Shown here: positions 1 to 9,633 of the stretch, piece by piece | Position numbering within the stretch: position 1 is the first letter of the stretch | Layout: each line of letters starts with the position of its first letter | Source: Bacteroidales bacterium | GTDB taxonomy: Bacteria > Bacteroidota > Bacteroidia > Bacteroidales > P3 | Assembly (NCBI GenBank): GCA_024400665.1 | Contig: JAKSML010000001.1 | Coordinates: 37,614 to 101,613 of the forward strand | Reading direction: 5' to 3' | Length of the DNA stretch: 64,000 bases | Made by a program: the position numbers and the translations under genes | Notes under the pieces: model-generated | What the model saw: only the letters and a program-made list of their open reading frames with translations | Database searches by the model: none | What the model was told of the DNA's origin: nothing

Positions 1-942
1 CAATACAAGTGGACGCCCGAGCAGATTGCCCAGCTCCAGCACAGCATCGACACCCTCTTCGGCCCCAGCGGCATCCTCGCCCAAGCCGTCCGGCAGAACG
101 ACCCCCTGCACCGCCCCTACATCCCCTCCTCCCCACTCTACGGCTGGGGACACCCCGAGTGCGTCACCCACGGCGACAGCCACTACTGGGGCGTATGGTG
201 GGGCGAAGAACCCTTTGAGATGTACGCCGAAAAGACCGGGCGCTTCATGTCCGAATTCGGATTCCAGAGCTACCCCGACTACAGCACCGTCTGCCGCTAC
301 TGCCCCGAAGAGCAGCGCAACATCGACTCCCCCACCATGCGGAGCCACCAGAAGCACGGCCGCGGCCGCGAAATCATCGACCAGGCCATGATGCACTACT
401 ACGGCGTCGATAGCCGCACCCTCTCGCTCGAAGACTACTGCTACGTCAGCCAGCTCCTCCAGGCATGGGGCACCGGCTACGGCATCTACCAGCACCTCCT
501 CCGCCAGCCCCACTGCATGGGCTCCCTCTACTGGCAGCTCAACGACTGCTGGCCCGTCGCCTCCTGGAGCTCCATCGACCACTACGGCAACTGGAAGGCA
601 CTCCACTACCGCGTCAAGGCGCTCTTCGACCCGCAGGCCGACCTCCGCCTCATCGGCGAATACTACAAGACACTCCCCAAGGACCTCCGCCTCCCCAAAC
701 CGCAGTACAGCCTTGAGCAGAACCTCGACAACAAAGGACGCCTCACCGCCACCATCACCGCCAAGAACACCCTCCGCGACGTGATGCTGCAAACCGAGCC
801 CCACGTGGACGGCCACTTCGACATCAACTACTTCGACCTCGGCGGCGGACAGCTCACCGCCACCTTCATCCCCCGCGACCCCGAGGCCGACCTCTCCCAC
901 GTCAAAGTCACCCTCCGCTGCCTCAACGACATCCTCCACTGA
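1..942 (+). CDS. Beta-mannosidase (glycoside hydrolase family 2), C-terminal part
   Basis: The reading frame is open from base 1 to a TGA at 940-942, so the gene starts outside the window and only its last 313 residues are present. The segment [13 protein letters not shown] followed by [10 protein letters not shown] is the hallmark of GH2 beta-mannosidases. The Glu of SEFGFQ (fragment residue 85) is the expected catalytic nucleophile. [16 protein letters not shown] is the aromatic substrate-pocket segment that follows it. The enzyme should release mannose from the non-reducing end of mannans or N-glycan cores. No membrane segment is visible in this part, and a signal peptide cannot be judged without the N-terminus. 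A strong hairpin terminator follows 12 bases after the stop, so nothing downstream is co-transcribed. Confidence 0.9.
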   Translation, partial: QYKWTPEQIAQLQHSIDTLFGPSGILAQAVRQNDPLHRPYIPSSPLYGWGHPECVTHGDSHYWGVWWGEEPFEMYAEKTGRFMSEFGFQSYPDYSTVCRYCPEEQRNIDSPTMRSHQKHGRGREIIDQAMMHYYGVDSRTLSLEDYCYVSQLLQAWGTGYGIYQHLLRQPHCMGSLYWQLNDCWPVASWSSIDHYGNWKALHYRVKALFDPQADLRLIGEYYKTLPKDLRLPKPQYSLEQNLDNKGRLTATITAKNTLRDVMLQTEPHVDGHFDINYFDLGGGQLTATFIPRDPEADLSHVKVTLRCLNDILH

Positions 943-954
943 TTCCTATAGCAA

Positions 955-985
955 AGAAGCACCCTTCTACAAGAAGGGTGCTTCT
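955..985 (+). terminator. Hairpin terminator after the beta-mannosidase gene
   Basis: A perfect 14-bp stem AGAAGCACCCTTCT / AGAAGGGTGCTTCT with a 3-base loop starts 12 bases after the stop codon and runs into a T-rich stretch. Confidence 0.85.
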
Positions 986-1003
986 TATTCTTACTACATT
1001 AAC

Positions 1004-1170
1004 TTCTATATAGCCACCCAATAGCGAAGATATGTTGTGCAAATACAATAATCTGATGTTTAAAGTATTGTGTATCAACAGACCCCAATTTCGAAAAGGG
1101 GTGTCCGAAGGACGTGGTATGTTTCGAAACAATCAAAAAAGCCCTTACAGAGGATAGCAAATAGTGCACT
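1004..1170 (-). repeat. Dispersed repeat with GTTTCGAAACATACC core (single copy)
   Basis: Read on the minus strand this block matches 37146-37318 over roughly 170 bases. Both contain a segment close to TGCACTATTYGCTAT, then GATTGTTTCGAAACATACC, then an imperfect CCTTCGG...CCCCTTTC hairpin, and end near GGTGGYTATATAGAAG. No gene or transposase is visible in it. The surrounding bases from 943 to 1981 contain no convincing gene; they hold this repeat, the 9-bp repeats and the long repeat described separately. Confidence 0.75.
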
Positions 1171-1231
1171 GGTTATTATCTCTCCCCAGCGGGCCGCTCT
1201 ACTGATGACTATCGGATAAGATTAGCGTGGT

Positions 1232-1290
1232 GATTCGACTGTTCGATTCGTTCGACTGTTCGATTCGTTCGACTGTTCGACTGTTCGACG
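1232..1290. repeat. Short tandem repeat of TTCGATTCGTTCGACTG
   Basis: About three imperfect copies of a 17-bp unit are joined head to tail. The same words (TCGAAYGAA and its complement) recur at 1660-1700, 1781-1810, 24760-24810, 25077-25097 and 25165-25195, always next to the long dispersed repeat. Confidence 0.8.
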
Positions 1291-1442
1291 CGTCACCTCA
1301 TTTCTGCCAATTACGGCTTGGATGCTCGACAAAGCTCTAACGAACCAGGCTTCTGCCCTTGCGTAGATGCCACTCGACTGACGATTGTGCAGGCGCTTCC
1401 ATTTTAACATATACGTTAAAACTTACTAATAAAAATCACCCC

Positions 1443-1704
1443 GAAAAAGACTCTGAAAGAGCCAAAAAAGGGCTTTGAAGCCTCACCGCAGCTTATGTCT
1501 AGCTCCGCCTTAGCTCCGCCTTAGCTCCGCTCTAACTCCGCTCTGGAGGCGGAAGATGGGCGGAGCTTTCACGACCCTACTCCTTAGCTATGGCGAAGTA
1601 CGAAAACGCCATCAGATTTTAACATTTGACAGACGCACATCACAACAATATAACAGCAGGAGTCGAATGAATCGAATGAGGTCTTTCGACTCATTCGATT
1701 CGAG
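1443..1704 (+). repeat. Long dispersed repeat, copy A (inverted relative to copy B at 24.8 kb)
   Basis: This roughly 260-base block contains a run of AGCTCCGCCTT / AGCTCCGCTCT units, then a GC-rich hairpin around GGAGGCGGAAGATG, then a conserved stretch holding TTTCACGACCCTAC, TTTTAACATTTGACAG and GCACATCACA, and ends in TCGAAYGAA words. The minus strand of 24760-25010 carries the same elements in the same order. Partial copies of the AGCTCCGC run lie at about 14790-14860 and 35655-35725. An open frame crosses it, but the two copies differ mainly at amino-acid-changing positions, so it looks non-coding. Confidence 0.8.
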
Positions 1705-1780
1705 ACCTCTCTGGCGGGCACAGTCCTTAAAATCTATCACGACCTTTGCCTCATTGATAAGCAGACATCCTCAACCTCCT

Positions 1781-1810
1781 CAATCGAACGAATCGAATGA
1801 ATCGAACGAG
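1781..1810. repeat. 9-bp tandem repeat TCGAAYGAA
   Basis: Three consecutive 9-bp units (TCGAACGAA, TCGAATGAA, TCGAACGAG) form a small minisatellite. The same word array flanks copy B of the long repeat at 25165-25195. Confidence 0.7.
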
Positions 1811-1937
1811 GTGCACCGTGACACTACATCCTAATTGAGAATTGGAGCATGCCTCGTTTGTTTTGTCAATCCACTATTTCACCATCCACCATTTCACAAT
1901 TCACTAAAAACTATTTCATTATGTCGAAAAAAATGTG

Positions 1938-1945
1938 TATCTTTG
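1938..1945 (+). promoter_or_regulatory. Promoter -7 box for the RecQ-UvrD gene
   Basis: TATCTTTG matches the Bacteroidetes TAnnTTTG box. It places the transcript start near 1952. This rules out the far-upstream ATG at 1835 and supports a start codon at 1982 or 1997. Confidence 0.6.
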
Positions 1946-1981
1946 TTGTCTGACGGCTGTCGCAGTGGCAGCCACAACTTA

Positions 1982-4900
1982 ATGGAATATAGCATAATGG
2001 AGTCAGCAGATATATTTGGAGCTTCCGCCGAACGAGGTTTTTCGCCGTCGGCACGCATCGTTTTTCTCGACATTGAGGCGGGCATCGACGACCATAAAGT
2101 ACACGACATCGGCGCGCTGCGCGGCGATGGCGCCACGCTGCACACGCCTTCTCGCTCGGCGCTGCTGGAGTTTCTCCGCGGCGCGGAATACATCTGCGGA
2201 CACAACATCGTGCATCACGACGCAACGTTTGTCGCCGACATCATCCGCCAGTCGGCAAGCCCGGCTCAACCGCTGCGGGCGTTGCGGACGCTGCTCTCCC
2301 AGCAGGCCGCCGCCACGGGGGAGCCGCTGCTGGTGGACACGCTCTACCTCTCGCCGCTGCTCTTCCCCGAGCGCCCTTACCACCGCCTGGTGAAGGACGA
2401 CAAGCTGCAGCACGACGAGCTGAACAACCCCGTGAACGACTGCATGAAGGCTCGCGACCTGCTGTATGACGAGGTCGGCGCCTTCCTCCGCCTGGACGAG
2501 GCGCCGCTCTCGCCCGAGGCTTCGCAGCCGGCCCTCCGGCAGATATACGGCAAGCTGCTCAGCGGCAAAGAGGAGTTCGAGGGCTTCCTGCGCCTCGTGG
2601 GCTTCCAGCCCGACGACGAGCCTCTCGCCGACCAGATTGCCCGCACCTTTGCCGGCCTCATCTGCGCCCATGCCGACCTCGGCAGCCTCATCGCCACCAG
2701 CCCCTGCGAGCTGGCCTACGCCCTGGCGCTCATCAGCACCGACCGCCCCAGGCAGGGCTCTGAGCCAAGCAATGGCGGCAGCACTTGGGGCAGTAGCCAG
2801 TCGGCCACGCCGCCGTGGGTGCTGTACAACTTCCCGAGGGTGGAGGCGGTGCTGCGGATGCTGCGCTTCACGCCGTGCGAGGAGGGCTGTCCCTACTGCC
2901 AGCGGAGGCTGGACGTGCATGAGGGTCTGCGCTACTTCTTCGACTACAAGGACTTCCGCCGCTTCAACGGCGAGAACCTCCAGGAGGAGGCCGTCAACGC
3001 CGCCGTGGCAGGCGAGTCGATGCTGGTGGTCTTTCCCACGAGCGGCGGCAAGTCGCTCACCTTCCAGCTGCCCGCACTGATGGCGGGCGAGGCGGTGCAC
3101 GGCCTCACGGTGGTCATCTCGCCGCTGCAGTCGCTGATGAAGGACCAGGTAGATAACTTGACGGAGAGGGGCATCGCGTCGGCCGTGACCATCAACGGCC
3201 TGATGGACCCCATCTCGCGCGCCGACGCCGTGCAGCGTGTCGAGGACGGGTCGGCAGCGCTGCTCTACATCTCGCCCGAGATGCTCCGCTCCCGCACCAT
3301 CCAGCACCTACTGGAACGGCGCAACGTCGTGCGCTTCGTCATCGACGAGGCTCACTGCTTCTCGGCTTGGGGGCAGGACTTCCGCGTGGACTACCTCTAT
3401 ATCGGCGAGTTCATAGCCAAGCTGGCCGAGAGCTATGCGCTGAGAGCCAAGGCGGACGAGACCGCAGCGGCTCAGCCTTACAGATATTCCATACCGGTGA
3501 GCTGCTTCACGGCCACGGCAAAGCAGAAGGTCATCACCGACATCTGCAACTACTTCCAGCGCACGCTGGGGGTGCAGCTACGCCTCTTTGCCTCCGCCTC
3601 CTCGCGCGAGAACCTGCACTACTCCGTGATTCACGTGGAGAGCGACGAGGAAAAATACGTCCACCTGCGCAACCTCATCGGCGAAGCCAAGACCCCAACC
3701 ATCGTCTATGTGAGCCGCACACGCCGCACCATTGAGCTGTCCGACCGCCTCTCGCGCGACGGCCTCCGCGCACTCCCCTTCAACGGCAAGATGGAGCCTA
3801 ACGAGAAGGTGGCAAACCAGAACGCCTTCATGTCCGGCGAGGTGAGCATCATCGTGGCAACCTCGGCCTTCGGCATGGGAGTTGACAAGAAGGATGTGGG
3901 GCTGGTGGTGCACTACGACATCTCGGACTCATTAGAGAACTACGTCCAAGAGGCTGGCCGCGCAGGCCGCGACCCTTCGATGAGCGCGCGCTGCTTTGTG
4001 CTCTATGGCGACCAAGACCTCGATAAGCATTTCATCCTGCTCAACCAGACCAAACTGAGCATGAACGAGATTCAGCAAGTGTGGAAAGCCGTCAAAGACC
4101 TCACCAAACAGCGGCCCAGCGTGGCATGCTCGGCACTTGAAATCGCCCGCCAGGCAGGCTGGGACAACAGCGTGACCGACATCGAGACACGGGTGCGCAC
4201 AGCCGTGGCAACACTCGAGCAGGCCGGATACCTCAAGCGAGGCAACAACGTGCCCCACGTCTATGCCACAGGCATCATGGTGAAGAACATGGAGGAGGCT
4301 CGCACGCGGCTCATGCGCTCGACACTCTTTGACGACAAAGAGCGAGAGGACGCCGCACGCATCATCAAGTCGCTCATCTCCTGCCGCCAGATCGCCGACA
4401 CCCAAGGCGACGAGACCGAGTCGCGCGTCGATTACCTCGCCGACCTCCTGGGACTCACCAAAGAGGGCGTGATCTCGGCTGTCCAACGTATGCGCGAAGA
4501 AGGCATCCTTGCCGACTCCCGCGACATCTCGGCATACCTGCAGGAGTCGGATGGAATGTCGCGCAAACGTTCTCAGCTCACCCTCGACCGCTTTCTCCGC
4601 ATGGAGCACTTCCTCTACGACCTTGTGCCAACCGACGGAGCATGCGAGCTATCGCTCCGCGAGCTCAACGACACCATGGCGCAGCAGTCCCTGCCCGGCA
4701 CCAGCGTCAAAAACCTCCGCACCCTGCTCATGTTCCTCGCCAACAAAGGCTACCTCTGCCGCATGAGCCTCAGCAGCGAAGCATCGAAGGGGGCAGGCCT
4801 CCGTCTCTCATACCTCCTGCCGCAGCCACACGTGATGCAGCGGCTCCAGCTGCGCGAAAACCTCTCCCACTTCATACTCGACCAGCTCTATCTCCTCAAC

Positions 4901-7189
4901 GAACAGCGTCCCCACTCGCCCAGCGACGACAAAGCCCAAGGAGAGTCCAAGCCCCTCAACTTCTCCGTGGTAGAGATGCTCAACCTCTACCAACGCCACG
5001 CGGCCCAGTCGCTCTTCGCCGCCGAAGCGGCACCACCCACCATAGCCGACATCGAAGAATCCCTGCTATACCTCTCCAAGATTGGCGCACTCAAGCTCGA
5101 AGGCGGATTTCTCGTGCTGTACAACACCATGGAAATCAAACGCATCAAAGACAGCCGCCTCCGCTACAAGGTCGAAGACTACAAGCTGCTCAACGAGTTC
5201 TACAAACAGAAAGTCCAGCAAGTGCACATCGTGGGCGAATACGCCAACCTCATGGTACGCGACTACGATGCCGCGCTGCAATACGTCCAAGACTACTTCC
5301 AGATGGACCACAAACGCTTCATCACCAAATACTTCAAAGGCGAACGTGCCACACAGCTCGACAAAAACATCACCCCAGCCAAATACAACAAACTCTTCGG
5401 GCAGCTCTCCCCCACCCAACGAGCCATCATCGACGACAAAACCTCGCAATACATCGTCGTCGCAGCAGGCCCCGGAAGTGGCAAAACCAAACTCCTCGTC
5501 CACAAGATGGCCTCGCTCCTCATGCTCGAAGAAGTCAAGCACGAACAACTCCTCATGCTCACCTTCTCGCGAGCCGCCGCCACAGAATTCAAACAGCGCC
5601 TCATCGCCCTCATCGGCAACGCCGCCCACTTCGTTGAAATCAAAACATTCCATTCCTACTCCTTCGACCTCCTCGGCCGCGTCGGCAACCTCGACGCCGC
5701 CAAAGATGTGGTGCAGCAGGCCGCCCAGATGATTGAGGCTGGCGAGGTCGAGCCCAACCGCATCAGCAAGGCCGTCCTCCTCATCGACGAAGCACAGGAC
5801 ATGGACTGCCACGAATACGCTCTCGTCCGCGCCCTCATGCGCCACAACGAGGACATGCGCCTCATCGCCGTGGGCGACGACGACCAAAACATCTACCAGT
5901 TCCGCGGCGCCGACTCACGCCACATGCGGCAGCTTGTGGATGAAATGGGCGCCCGCTTCTACGAGATGACCGACAACTTCCGCAGCACCTCCCAAGTGGT
6001 AAATCTCGCCAACACTTTCGCCACCCGCATCCCCAACAGGATGAAGCAGACCCCCATAGCCGCAGTGAGCCAAGAGCAAGGCATCGTCGAAGTCGTGCAG
6101 CACACCAGCACACACCTCGAAGTGCCAGTCGTGCGACACATCCGCAGCCTCTTATCCGCAGCCAATCCACAGCCCCTGCTCGGCTCGGTGGGCGTGCTCA
6201 CCGCCACCAACGACGAAGCCCTCCGCATCACCGCCCTCCTGCGCCACAACGGCATACGCTGCCGTCTCATACAGTCCAACGACGGCTTCCGCCTATCCGA
6301 CCTCGCCGAAATACGCTACTTCCTCAAATACATCAAGAAACGCAACATCTCGCCCACCATTCCCAACCCACTATGGAGCGAAGCCAAAAACGCACTCATC
6401 GCCGCCTACCAACGCAGCACATGCCTTGACAGCGTCTGCACATGCCTCGACAGCTTCGAGAGCACCACCCCCAAAAAATACCTCAGCGACTTCTATGAGT
6501 TCCTGGAAGAATCCTCCATCGAAGATTTCAGCCAGCCACCAGCCCGCAGCCATGAGGCCGCTCAGCCGCTCAGCCCTAATACGCCGAGCACAAGCCAACG
6601 TCTGCAAGACTCGGAAGTCATCGTATCCACCATACACAAATCGAAAGGACGCGAATACGACACAGTCTTCATGCTCATCTCGAACGAGCACAAAGCCCGC
6701 CAACAGGAAGACCCTGCCATCACCCTGCGACAGCTCTACGTGGCCCTAACCCGCTCCAAACGAAACCTCTACATCCATTGCGACGGGAAGCTCTTCTGCA
6801 ACATGGACATAGCCCAATACTGCATTGACCCCGTCCAATACCCCCTGCCCGACACCATCACCCTACAGCTCACCCACCACGACCTCTTCCTCGATTTCTT
6901 CAAAGACAAGAAAGCCTCCATACTCGCCCTCCGCAGCGGCGACACACTATTCTTCAGCGGCGACACGCTATTCTCACAAGACCGCATCCCCCTGGCACGC
7001 TTCTCAGCCAAGCAGCGCGAAGAGCTCGCCCGCTGGAACCAGCAAGGCTACACCGTCACCGCAGCACAAGTCCGCTACATCGTGGCCTGGCATCCCTCCG
7101 ACAACGCCTCTGCCCTCCAACCATCCACGCCACAGCCCACCGTGGCAGTCCTACTCCCAGACCTACGACTGGAAAGAAGACAGAATTAA
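1982..7189 (+). CDS. DnaQ-like exonuclease - RecQ helicase - UvrD-like helicase fusion protein
   Basis: About 1735 residues with three enzyme modules. Residues 25-210 look like a DEDDh 3'-5' exonuclease: FLDIEA gives D30-x-E32, followed by CGHNIVHHD. Then comes a cysteine-containing linker (PCEEGCPYCQ) and a complete SF2 RecQ helicase: Walker A TSGGKS near 353, DEAHCFSAWGQDFR near 454, TATAKQKV, and motif VI QEAGRAGRDP. From about 1145 there is an SF1A UvrD-type helicase: GPGSGKT near 1163, LIDEAQDMDC, GDDDQNIYQFRGADS, DNFRSTSQV, STIHKSKGREYDTV and YVALTRSKRNLY. All catalytic motifs are intact. DNA repair or recombination is the likely role. Large RecQ-UvrD fusions are known in Bacteroidetes. 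The start at 1982 fits the promoter; 1997 is equally possible. Confidence 0.88.
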   Translation: MEYSIMESADIFGASAERGFSPSARIVFLDIEAGIDDHKVHDIGALRGDGATLHTPSRSALLEFLRGAEYICGHNIVHHDATFVADIIRQSASPAQPLRALRTLLSQQAAATGEPLLVDTLYLSPLLFPERPYHRLVKDDKLQHDELNNPVNDCMKARDLLYDEVGAFLRLDEAPLSPEASQPALRQIYGKLLSGKEEFEGFLRLVGFQPDDEPLADQIARTFAGLICAHADLGSLIATSPCELAYALALISTDRPRQGSEPSNGGSTWGSSQSATPPWVLYNFPRVEAVLRMLRFTPCEEGCPYCQRRLDVHEGLRYFFDYKDFRRFNGENLQEEAVNAAVAGESMLVVFPTSGGKSLTFQLPALMAGEAVHGLTVVISPLQSLMKDQVDNLTERGIASAVTINGLMDPISRADAVQRVEDGSAALLYISPEMLRSRTIQHLLERRNVVRFVIDEAHCFSAWGQDFRVDYLYIGEFIAKLAESYALRAKADETAAAQPYRYSIPVSCFTATAKQKVITDICNYFQRTLGVQLRLFASASSRENLHYSVIHVESDEEKYVHLRNLIGEAKTPTIVYVSRTRRTIELSDRLSRDGLRALPFNGKMEPNEKVANQNAFMSGEVSIIVATSAFGMGVDKKDVGLVVHYDISDSLENYVQEAGRAGRDPSMSARCFVLYGDQDLDKHFILLNQTKLSMNEIQQVWKAVKDLTKQRPSVACSALEIARQAGWDNSVTDIETRVRTAVATLEQAGYLKRGNNVPHVYATGIMVKNMEEARTRLMRSTLFDDKEREDAARIIKSLISCRQIADTQGDETESRVDYLADLLGLTKEGVISAVQRMREEGILADSRDISAYLQESDGMSRKRSQLTLDRFLRMEHFLYDLVPTDGACELSLRELNDTMAQQSLPGTSVKNLRTLLMFLANKGYLCRMSLSSEASKGAGLRLSYLLPQPHVMQRLQLRENLSHFILDQLYLLNEQRPHSPSDDKAQGESKPLNFSVVEMLNLYQRHAAQSLFAAEAAPPTIADIEESLLYLSKIGALKLEGGFLVLYNTMEIKRIKDSRLRYKVEDYKLLNEFYKQKVQQVHIVGEYANLMVRDYDAALQYVQDYFQMDHKRFITKYFKGERATQLDKNITPAKYNKLFGQLSPTQRAIIDDKTSQYIVVAAGPGSGKTKLLVHKMASLLMLEEVKHEQLLMLTFSRAAATEFKQRLIALIGNAAHFVEIKTFHSYSFDLLGRVGNLDAAKDVVQQAAQMIEAGEVEPNRISKAVLLIDEAQDMDCHEYALVRALMRHNEDMRLIAVGDDDQNIYQFRGADSRHMRQLVDEMGARFYEMTDNFRSTSQVVNLANTFATRIPNRMKQTPIAAVSQEQGIVEVVQHTSTHLEVPVVRHIRSLLSAANPQPLLGSVGVLTATNDEALRITALLRHNGIRCRLIQSNDGFRLSDLAEIRYFLKYIKKRNISPTIPNPLWSEAKNALIAAYQRSTCLDSVCTCLDSFESTTPKKYLSDFYEFLEESSIEDFSQPPARSHEAAQPLSPNTPSTSQRLQDSEVIVSTIHKSKGREYDTVFMLISNEHKARQQEDPAITLRQLYVALTRSKRNLYIHCDGKLFCNMDIAQYCIDPVQYPLPDTITLQLTHHDLFLDFFKDKKASILALRSGDTLFFSGDTLFSQDRIPLARFSAKQREELARWNQQGYTVTAAQVRYIVAWHPSDNASALQPSTPQPTVAVLLPDLRLERRQN

Positions 7190-7199
7190 TTAATGAAAA

Positions 7200-7372
7200 A
7201 TAGAAAGTTGGCTGCCGCACGACGGCTTGGGCTCTAATGCAGGATATGAAGAAAGTCCAGTGGACTTTCGATAGCGTAGCGGAGAACAAAGAAAGTCCAG
7301 TGGACTTTCGATAGCAAAGCGGAGAACAAAGAAAGAGGGCTGTCGCACAACGGCTACAGCCCTCACTCTTTA
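7200..7372. repeat. Hairpin repeat with two 40-bp GAAAGTCC units
   Basis: Two tandem 40-bp units lie at 7251-7290 and 7291-7330. Each starts with the palindrome GAAAGTCCAGTGGACTTTC and continues GATAGCrwAGCGGAGAACAAA. They are framed by GGCTGCCGCACGACGGC on the left and a related GGCTGTCGCACAACGGC hairpin on the right, with AT-rich arms pairing across. It separates convergent genes and may act as a terminator. The same 40-bp unit recurs at 33915-33955 and inside the coding sequence at 50361-50442. Confidence 0.8.
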
Positions 7373-7388
7373 TTGCTTATTTCTTCAT

Positions 7389-9353
7389 TCATTTATTCAC
7401 TTTCTCAACATCCTGAACAAGGCGAACAGACATGCGGTTCACTCGCTCTTCGGGGACGACGTAAAAGCCGCTTTCGAGCGAGAACGACAATGCCATAGCC
7501 TGACGGTCTCCATAATGTATCGTCGTCCAATAACGGCCCAGATGCGTGCTGCTCTCCATCGCCGGCCGGTACCAAGCCTTCAACAGATATTCCTTCTGAA
7601 TTTTTGTTTTGCATTCCTCCATGAGGCCTGTCGCAGGATCGAAGATGGTCTTGCCTGCACTTTCCGCAGCCATGTCAATAGGTTCTGCATGTTCGGGCAT
7701 CAACGTGTTAAATGGAACATTGTAGCCCTCGATAGGCACCTCGCCATCAAGCTTTTCCCCAAGCTGGTAGGTGTTCATGCGGCAGAAGCCGCCAGCGGGC
7801 AGAAACACAGCCCCCGCACGTTCCATCGACGTCCACTCATCGAGCGTAAAGCGGTAACTCTCGCCAGGACGTATCGTGTCGAGGCCTCGTGCAAGCCAGT
7901 TGTCGGGCAGAAGCACCAGTCCCTGACGCTCGCCTACCACGGCTGTGAAACGCAGCAAGGCAGCCTCCGGCCTCATAGCCATCATGTAGTGCCACTCATA
8001 CACCGAGAGCGTGCGCCATCGTCCCGACACATTGCCGCCGTTGATGATAGGATTATAGACACCCCAGTCGAAACTCGTGCCGTCGATGTTGCGCTCACCG
8101 TTGCCGTAGCTGCGCGACAAGGTGGTGTAACGCTCTGGCGGGCGGTCGCGATAGCCGCTCGATGCCCACTGGAAGAGGTCAACCCAGCCGGAATAATGCA
8201 GATCGAGCTTCAGATTCTTATCGCCAACGATATCGTACTGATTGTCGGCGAAGCGCCATTTGTGAGAAGCGGGATTATACTGCAAGTTGCCCCTGGAAAA
8301 ATGCACCTTCTTGTCGGGTCCGACGCTGAAGACGCCCTCCAGCACGCCCTCTTGGAGGTGGTGCATCCGCTCCGTGGTCATCGAGGCATAAATCTTATCA
8401 CCGACGATGGAGTCTATGATGTATTGATTGGGCATCCATCCGACTGTGGGCGCGTCGGAATTGAGCACCAAACGGAAGCCGAGGTTGCTCAGCTGGCGGT
8501 CGGGCACCCAGAAGTTGCGGTAGCTCACGCGCAGATCGTTCTCATAGTCGGCCCACGAGCCTCCGCGACCAACGCGATAGACACCATCCTCCGCACCTGT
8601 TGGATTTTCGGTCTTGCGGTTGTTAGATTCTGCCGGAAGAGTCCAATTCCATTTATACCAAATATCAAGCTGCTCACGCGTTTGCACCGTCTTGGGGATG
8701 CCGTCAGAGTAAGCTTTGCACCAAACGTAGTAGTCGTCCTGATACCAGTCTTGGCACCATTCCCACACATTGCCCGTAAGGTCGTAGATGCCCAGGCGGT
8801 TGGGCACCAGCTCGCCGACAGCATGTGTGGAATCGCCGCTGTTGAGGTGGCACCAAGCCACCTTCATCAAATCATTGCTGCCCGAATAGGTATAGCCCTT
8901 ATTCTCCATGCCACCCCGAGCCGCATACTCCCATTCGGCCTCCGTGGGAAGACGGAAAGAGAGGCCCGTGAGCTCGTTGAGACGGCGGATGAACTCCTGA
9001 GCCTCGTCGTATGAGACCTGCTCGACAGGATAGTCGTCGCCAACAAAATTAGAAGGATTGTAGTCCATCACCGCGTTCCAAAGCCGCTGCGTCACCTCAT
9101 AGCGTCCCATGTAGAAGCTGTTGACCTTTACCGCGTGCTGTGGGACTTCGTCATTTTTACCAACATGGTGGAGCTCCGGCTCACAGCCCATGATGAACGA
9201 GCCTCCCCCAACCTGAACCATCTCGAACTTCACATCGCCCACCAACACCGTCATCACCTTTTGCGCGCTACAGCGGTTGGTGCCGAATCCAGCCACAGCC
9301 CATAAAGCCAGGCAGCAGACTGTCGCTATCACGAAAGCACGCATCCGAGACAT
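7389..9353 (-). CDS. Secreted SUMF1/formylglycine-generating-enzyme-like protein
   Basis: The product has about 654 residues beginning with a clear signal peptide (MSRMRAFVIATVCCLALW, ending near CSAQ). The first half is an FGE-sulfatase (SUMF1) domain: GGGSFIMG, HAVKVNSFYMGRYEVTQ, SFRLPTEAEWEYAARGG, LTGNVWEWCQDWY and VGRGGSWADYE...LGFRLV. The second half is a Bacteroidetes-type region with FSVGPDKKVHFSRGNLQYNP and WRFADNQYDIVGD, also seen in secreted proteins of this phylum. Most bacterial SUMF1 homologues lack proven oxidase activity, so a role in sulfatase maturation is not certain. The ATG at 9437 is an alternative start, 18 bases after the predicted transcript start, but would bury the signal peptide behind 28 polar residues. 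Confidence 0.8.
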   Translation of the reverse strand: MSRMRAFVIATVCCLALWAVAGFGTNRCSAQKVMTVLVGDVKFEMVQVGGGSFIMGCEPELHHVGKNDEVPQHAVKVNSFYMGRYEVTQRLWNAVMDYNPSNFVGDDYPVEQVSYDEAQEFIRRLNELTGLSFRLPTEAEWEYAARGGMENKGYTYSGSNDLMKVAWCHLNSGDSTHAVGELVPNRLGIYDLTGNVWEWCQDWYQDDYYVWCKAYSDGIPKTVQTREQLDIWYKWNWTLPAESNNRKTENPTGAEDGVYRVGRGGSWADYENDLRVSYRNFWVPDRQLSNLGFRLVLNSDAPTVGWMPNQYIIDSIVGDKIYASMTTERMHHLQEGVLEGVFSVGPDKKVHFSRGNLQYNPASHKWRFADNQYDIVGDKNLKLDLHYSGWVDLFQWASSGYRDRPPERYTTLSRSYGNGERNIDGTSFDWGVYNPIINGGNVSGRWRTLSVYEWHYMMAMRPEAALLRFTAVVGERQGLVLLPDNWLARGLDTIRPGESYRFTLDEWTSMERAGAVFLPAGGFCRMNTYQLGEKLDGEVPIEGYNVPFNTLMPEHAEPIDMAAESAGKTIFDPATGLMEECKTKIQKEYLLKAWYRPAMESSTHLGRYWTTIHYGDRQAMALSFSLESGFYVVPEERVNRMSVRLVQDVEKVNK

Positions 9354-9461
9354 GACGTGCGATGAGCGCGTGTTCCTTTCCCCTAAAGACCTGCAAGAAG
9401 CAGACAGCTGAATTGATTTTGAAGAATAGGTATCCATAACGTTGCATTTTAAAATTTTTTG

Positions 9462-9469
9462 CAAAAATA
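9462..9469 (-). promoter_or_regulatory. Promoter -7 box for the SUMF1-like gene
   Basis: On the minus strand the bases read TATTTTTG, a match to TAnnTTTG, putting the transcript start near 9455. Confidence 0.55.
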
Positions 9470-9567
9470 CAACTTTCCAACAAGGGAAAATACTAAACAT
9501 TAACATATTTTTCCAAGAGCGCACCAGCATTTTGCCCAAAGAGTGCCCACAAATGCCTACTGACACA

Positions 9568-9597
9568 AAAATCCCACAGCAGATGCCGTGGGATTTT
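9568..9597 (-). terminator. Hairpin terminator after the ornithine aminotransferase gene
   Basis: A perfect 10-bp stem AAAATCCCAC / GTGGGATTTT with a 10-base loop lies just beyond the stop codon of the minus-strand aminotransferase gene. Confidence 0.75.
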
Positions 9598-9633
9598 CTA
9601 TCTTCGTCACTGTCCTGCCGGACAGATGATGTA

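Noticed and set aside
923-1132. A minus-strand frame (MFRNIPRPS...) resembling one at 37183-37395
   Set aside because: Both are readings of the GTTTCGAAACATACC repeat. The frame contains the palindrome and a hairpin and has no promoter or family match.
1556-1834. A 92-codon open frame with a similar frame at 24726-24908 on the minus strand
   Set aside because: The two frames are copies of a repeat. Their differences are mostly amino-acid changing (Leu/Pro, Gly/Asp, Arg/Cys), so there is no sign of selection on a protein.
1835-1981. Upstream extension of the RecQ-UvrD gene to an ATG at 1835
   Set aside because: The extension precedes the promoter box at 1938 and its residues (many Cys, His, Phe) do not look like the family.
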